DNA of 8,630 nt, from contig JAEZQR010000044.1 of assembly GCA_023413015.1 (NCBI GenBank), forward strand, positions 1 to 8,630, given 5' to 3'. Below, piece by piece: positions 5,744-8,630 of this stretch. The notes under the pieces are model-generated. The model was given only the letters and a program-made list of their open reading frames with translations. It was not told where the DNA came from and ran no database searches. The position numbers were made by a program, and so were the translations under genes. The stretch's first letter is position 1; every line of letters begins with the position of its first letter. Origin of the DNA: Pseudomonadota bacterium (GTDB taxonomy: Bacteria; Pseudomonadota; Alphaproteobacteria; Sphingomonadales; Sphingomonadaceae).

Positions 5744-7257
5744 GCCGTCCGGAACTTGGCCTTCAGGTCCATCGCCTGCGCGAGCGACTTCAGGCGACGC
5801 GCGACCGCATCACCGTAAAGCGCCGCGTGACCGGGAGCGAGGGTCAGGATCAGATCCCCATCCTCGCGGTACAGACGCGACTCCGCCAGAGCGACGGCGG
5901 TGCCGCCGGTCAGGCGCTGACCCAATCGAAGCGCCAATCCCCACAGCCAAGCCCGCCGCAGTGTCGCCTGATCGGCGAGGTGCTGCAGCAAGGCAGCGAT
6001 CGGGTGCCCGGCGCTGCCGCCGAAGCAGGCGAACAGCGCTGCGGCCAGCATGGCGCGCTCCTCGGTATTGATCGCCGTCCAGTTGCCGTGAAGTGCCACG
6101 TCTACGGCACGCTCGGCCCGGAAATCGGGGTGCGCGCGCCAGGCGACGTCGGACAGCAGGCAGGCGACATGGCGAATTCGGAAGTCCGCTGCGGTTTCCG
6201 GCGCGAACAGGCCGTTCATCCACGCCATGAGCATATCGCCGTGCTCCGGGAAACGCCCCTGACGTTCGGCCTCGTACCGTGCGGCTGCGATCAGCGGGTC
6301 CTCTTGCTGAATCTCAGGCGGCAGGCTGTCGAACAGCAATCCTTCGCGCAGGCCGTGGGCCGAGGAGATCAGCCGGCTGCTGCTCAGCTTCCTGGATACG
6401 GCTCGCAGCAGCACGGCCGCCCCCGGTAGCGATGGGATGCGCGAGGTCGAGATGTTCGGCACCGCCCGCAGCGCCTTCGGCTGCATCTGAGCGACGGTAC
6501 GGATTAGACGGTCGGCGGTCTCGGGCGCCATCTGATATTGATGGACGACCGGCAGCGGGTGATCGGTGAGGAACATGTGTAGCTGGGCTAGCGCGCGCCA
6601 CGAACCGCCGACCATGTAGAATGGCTTGCCCTTCCCCAGCGCGGTCCAGGGCACCTCGTCCAGCGCCTCGCGCACGAACTTCGACAGCGCACGCGATCCC
6701 TTCTTGCGGACCGCGTCGAGCTTCAGCGAGCCAATCGGCAGCGACATGCGCTCGTGGGTGCGGCCACCTTCGACTCGGATGAGCTCGAGACTGCCGCCGC
6801 CAAGGTCGCCTACGACACCGTCGGCGTCGGGAATGCCGGACAGCACGCCGAGCGCGGCATAGCGCGCTTCCGCCTCACCGGAGATGACCTCCACCTCCAG
6901 GCCGCAGCTCCGGCGGACCCGCTGGAGGAACTGGTCCGCATTCGCCGCCTCGCGCACTGCCGCGGTGGCGACGGTGCGGAGGCGGTCGACTCCCATGTCG
7001 TCGCTCAGCAGCGCGAAGCGGGCGAGCGCGGTTTCGGCGGTAGCGATCCCCTCCTCGGACAGCCGGCCGTCAGTTGCGATGCCGCGTCCGAGCCCCGCCA
7101 TCACCTTCTCGTTGAACAGGATCGGCGGCGTGCGGCTTTGCCCGCGATAGACCACAAGGCGGATCGAGTTCGAGCCGATGTCGATGATGCCGGTAAGCGG
7201 CTCGTCGGCGGTACGACGGCGCAGGGTCGGCTCGGGCGCTGGTGCGGTAGCGGCCAC
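5740..7257 (-). CDS. ppx: Exopolyphosphatase, Ppx/GppA family
   Basis: The enzyme removes terminal phosphate from inorganic polyphosphate; some family members hydrolyse pppGpp instead. The 505-residue protein has the actin-like ASKHA fold. The phosphate-1 motif GIIDIGSNSIRLVVY places D26 in the active site. RTVATAAVREAANA and ISGEAEARYAALGV (about 125-138) hold the catalytic acidic region, and GDLGGGSLELIRV (150-162) is the phosphate-2 motif. PIGSLKLDA follows. The C-terminal part has an HD-domain-like helical segment (RHVACLLSDVAWRAHPDF). The start is GTG at 7257, supported by AAGGAG six bases upstream. It lies 79 bases downstream of ppk1 on the same strand, the classical ppk-ppx arrangement, so polyphosphate synthesis and breakdown are probably co-expressed. 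The stop TAA interlocks with the convergent rnd stop. GppA activity is not excluded, but the ppk1 neighbour favours Ppx. Confidence 0.94.
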   Translation of the reverse strand: MAATAPAPEPTLRRRTADEPLTGIIDIGSNSIRLVVYRGQSRTPPILFNEKVMAGLGRGIATDGRLSEEGIATAETALARFALLSDDMGVDRLRTVATAAVREAANADQFLQRVRRSCGLEVEVISGEAEARYAALGVLSGIPDADGVVGDLGGGSLELIRVEGGRTHERMSLPIGSLKLDAVRKKGSRALSKFVREALDEVPWTALGKGKPFYMVGGSWRALAQLHMFLTDHPLPVVHQYQMAPETADRLIRTVAQMQPKALRAVPNISTSRIPSLPGAAVLLRAVSRKLSSSRLISSAHGLREGLLFDSLPPEIQQEDPLIAAARYEAERQGRFPEHGDMLMAWMNGLFAPETAADFRIRHVACLLSDVAWRAHPDFRAERAVDVALHGNWTAINTEERAMLAAALFACFGGSAGHPIAALLQHLADQATLRRAWLWGLALRLGQRLTGGTAVALAESRLYREDGDLILTLAPGHAALYGDAVARRLKSLAQAMDLKAKFRTA

Positions 7258-7336
7258 GGTCGGCTCCTTCCAAACGAATGCTACTGGCTAACAAGCGCCC
7301 TAACGAACGACGCTCAAAATGTTGACGACGATGTCA
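7258..7336 (-). other. 79-base gap between ppk1 and ppx
   Basis: The gap is somewhat richer in A and T than its surroundings. Apart from the ppx ribosome-binding site it holds no stem with a U-tract and no Pho-box-like direct repeat that I can see. A TTGAGC with TTGTTA 17 bases downstream is too weak to call a promoter. Confidence 0.4.
7264..7269 (-). promoter_or_regulatory. Ribosome-binding site that decides the ppx GTG start
   Basis: The minus strand reads AAGGAG, six bases before GTG at 7257. This strong site fixes the start and leaves about 20 N-terminal residues before the conserved GIIDIGSN. Confidence 0.7.
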
Positions 7337-8630
7337 TTACCCCGTCCCCCGGTCCAACACGAGACGTGGTACGGTGTCTGTCTCTTTGTGCGCTTCACCG
7401 CGACCAGAGAGTGACGGGTTGGTCATGAAGTAACGATGGAGATTGAAGCTGTTCTTCCGATCCGAAATACGGACGTAGCTGCCGTCTGATTGTAGCATCC
7501 AGGATTGCTCCGTGTCCTTCAGGTTCGCGAGCATCACCTGATCGAGTATCTGCTCGTGAACCGTCGGATTCTCGATCGGCACCAGCAACTCGACGCGACG
7601 GTTGAAGTTACGCGGCATCCAGTCTGCTGACGATATGAAGAGTTTCGCCTGCCGCGATGGCAGACGCTGACCATTGGCGAAGGCCATGATCCGGCTGTGC
7701 TCAAGGAATCGCCCGACGATCGAACGCACACGAATATTCTCGCTCATGCCCGGCACGCCGGGTCGTAGGCAGCAGATGCCGCGCACGACGAGGTCGGCCT
7801 CGACGCCTGCGTTGCTGGCCTCGTAAAGCTTTTCGATGATCGACGCATCAACAAGCGAATTGAGCTTGAGCCAGATCTGCGCGGGCTTTCCCGCATGCGC
7901 ATTGGCGATCTCGGCATCGATTAGCTCGACCAAGCGCTCACGCAGGTTGATCGGTGACAGAGCCAGCTTCTCAAGTCGGGTCGGTGGGACATAACCCGTA
8001 ATATAATTGAATACTTGGGCTGCATCTCGACCGAGCGCCGGGTCTGCCGTGAAGAAGCTCAGGTCCGTATAAATCCGCGCCGTGACAGGGTGATAATTGC
8101 CGGTACCGAAGTGGCAGTAGGTCCGCAGTTCGCCTGCCTCACGGCGGACGACCATGGACAGCTTGGCGTGCGTCTTCCACTCGATGAAGCCGTAGACGAC
8201 CTGCACACCGGCGCGCTCGAGCTGGCTCGCCCAGAACAGGTTCTGCTCCTCGTCGAAGCGCACCTTGAGCTCGACGATCGCGGTCACCGACTTGCCCGCC
8301 TCGGCCGCATCGACCAGCGCGCGGACCACGGCGGAGTTCTTGCCGGCGCGGTAGAGCGTCTGCTTGATCGCCACCACATCGGGATCGGCAGCCGCCTGCT
8401 TCAGGAAGGCGACGACGACGTCGAAACTTTCGTATGGGTGGTGGACGACAATGTCCTTGCCCTTGATCGCGGCGAAGCAGTCGCCGCCATGCTCGCGGAT
8501 CCGCTCCGGGAAACGCGGCGTATAGGGTTCGAACTTCAGATCGGGGCGGTCCTCGTCGACCAGGCTCGTGAGGTCGGCGATGCCGATGACGCCGGAGACG
8601 GCGGTGACGTCGCGGTCGTCGATGTGGAGC
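7337..8630 (-). CDS. ppk1: Polyphosphate kinase 1, C-terminal part
   Basis: PPK1 reversibly transfers the gamma-phosphate of ATP to inorganic polyphosphate. The frame is open to the right edge, so the N-terminal part and start are outside the window; about 430 residues are visible. A GTG at 8377 within the frame is internal, because recognisable PPK1 sequence (RFPERIREHGGDCFAAIKG, then VHHPYESFDVVV) continues upstream. The two phospholipase-D-like catalytic domains follow: AIKQTLYRAG and LKVRFDEEQN, then EWKTHAKLSMV with the phospho-accepting His at 8168-8170 (E. coli H435 equivalent), and YCHFGTGNYH. The second domain has RFLEHSRIM with the second catalytic His at 7697-7699 (H592 equivalent) and FISSADWMPRNFNRRVELL. 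It ends NLHRYFMTNP plus a tail of about 25 residues. It precedes ppx on the same strand. Confidence 0.96.
   Translation of the reverse strand, partial: LHIDDRDVTAVSGVIGIADLTSLVDEDRPDLKFEPYTPRFPERIREHGGDCFAAIKGKDIVVHHPYESFDVVVAFLKQAAADPDVVAIKQTLYRAGKNSAVVRALVDAAEAGKSVTAIVELKVRFDEEQNLFWASQLERAGVQVVYGFIEWKTHAKLSMVVRREAGELRTYCHFGTGNYHPVTARIYTDLSFFTADPALGRDAAQVFNYITGYVPPTRLEKLALSPINLRERLVELIDAEIANAHAGKPAQIWLKLNSLVDASIIEKLYEASNAGVEADLVVRGICCLRPGVPGMSENIRVRSIVGRFLEHSRIMAFANGQRLPSRQAKLFISSADWMPRNFNRRVELLVPIENPTVHEQILDQVMLANLKDTEQSWMLQSDGSYVRISDRKNSFNLHRYFMTNPSLSGRGEAHKETDTVPRLVLDRGTG

Noticed and set aside
7258..7336. Promoter or Pho box between ppk1 and ppx
   Set aside because: TTGAGC-17-TTGTTA matches the -10 consensus poorly, and the TGAC/GTCA bases near the ppk1 stop do not form the spaced direct repeats of a Pho box.

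Overview
The window is GC-rich and densely coded, and looks chromosomal. It most resembles an alphaproteobacterium of the Sphingomonadales. The reasons are an alphaproteobacterial-type aspartyl-tRNA synthetase (ADRSPGEFYQLD motif, GSAPGVDR in motif 3), tandem secreted EF-hand proteins with NRNG/NRDG loops, and a compact set of rnd, ppx and ppk1. Placement is inference from motif recognition; no search was run.

Layout. On the plus strand, the C-terminal part of a Slt70-type lytic transglycosylase (cut by the left edge) overlaps greB by 4 bases. Converging on greB, with a 19-base overlap, is a minus-strand series read aspS, then an Arg-rich EF-hand protein, then a smaller EF-hand paralogue, with gaps of 83 and 82 bases. 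aspS diverges from the plus-strand gene rnd (RNase D) across an 88-base region that holds two back-to-back promoter candidates. rnd converges on minus-strand ppx with interlocked stop codons. Upstream of ppx on the same strand is ppk1, cut by the right edge. No gap exceeds 90 bases, and I see no tRNA, rRNA, CRISPR array, insertion sequence or phage gene.

How the genes relate. ppk1 and ppx are an antagonistic pair that makes and degrades polyphosphate. rnd (RNA 3' processing), aspS (tRNA charging) and greB (rescue of backtracked RNA polymerase) are information-processing housekeeping genes. The transglycosylase and the two EF-hand proteins are predicted to act outside the cytoplasm.

I did not find a clearly new system. 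The least explained part is the tandem EF-hand pair at 1486-2632. It consists of two diverged paralogues, one with a highly charged repetitive Arg/Asp/Glu spacer and a ribosome-binding site inside a perfect inverted repeat, the other starting at TTG where its paralogue has ATG. The second point of interest is the shared TTGTCAA heptamer, which could serve as the -35 element for both aspS and rnd.
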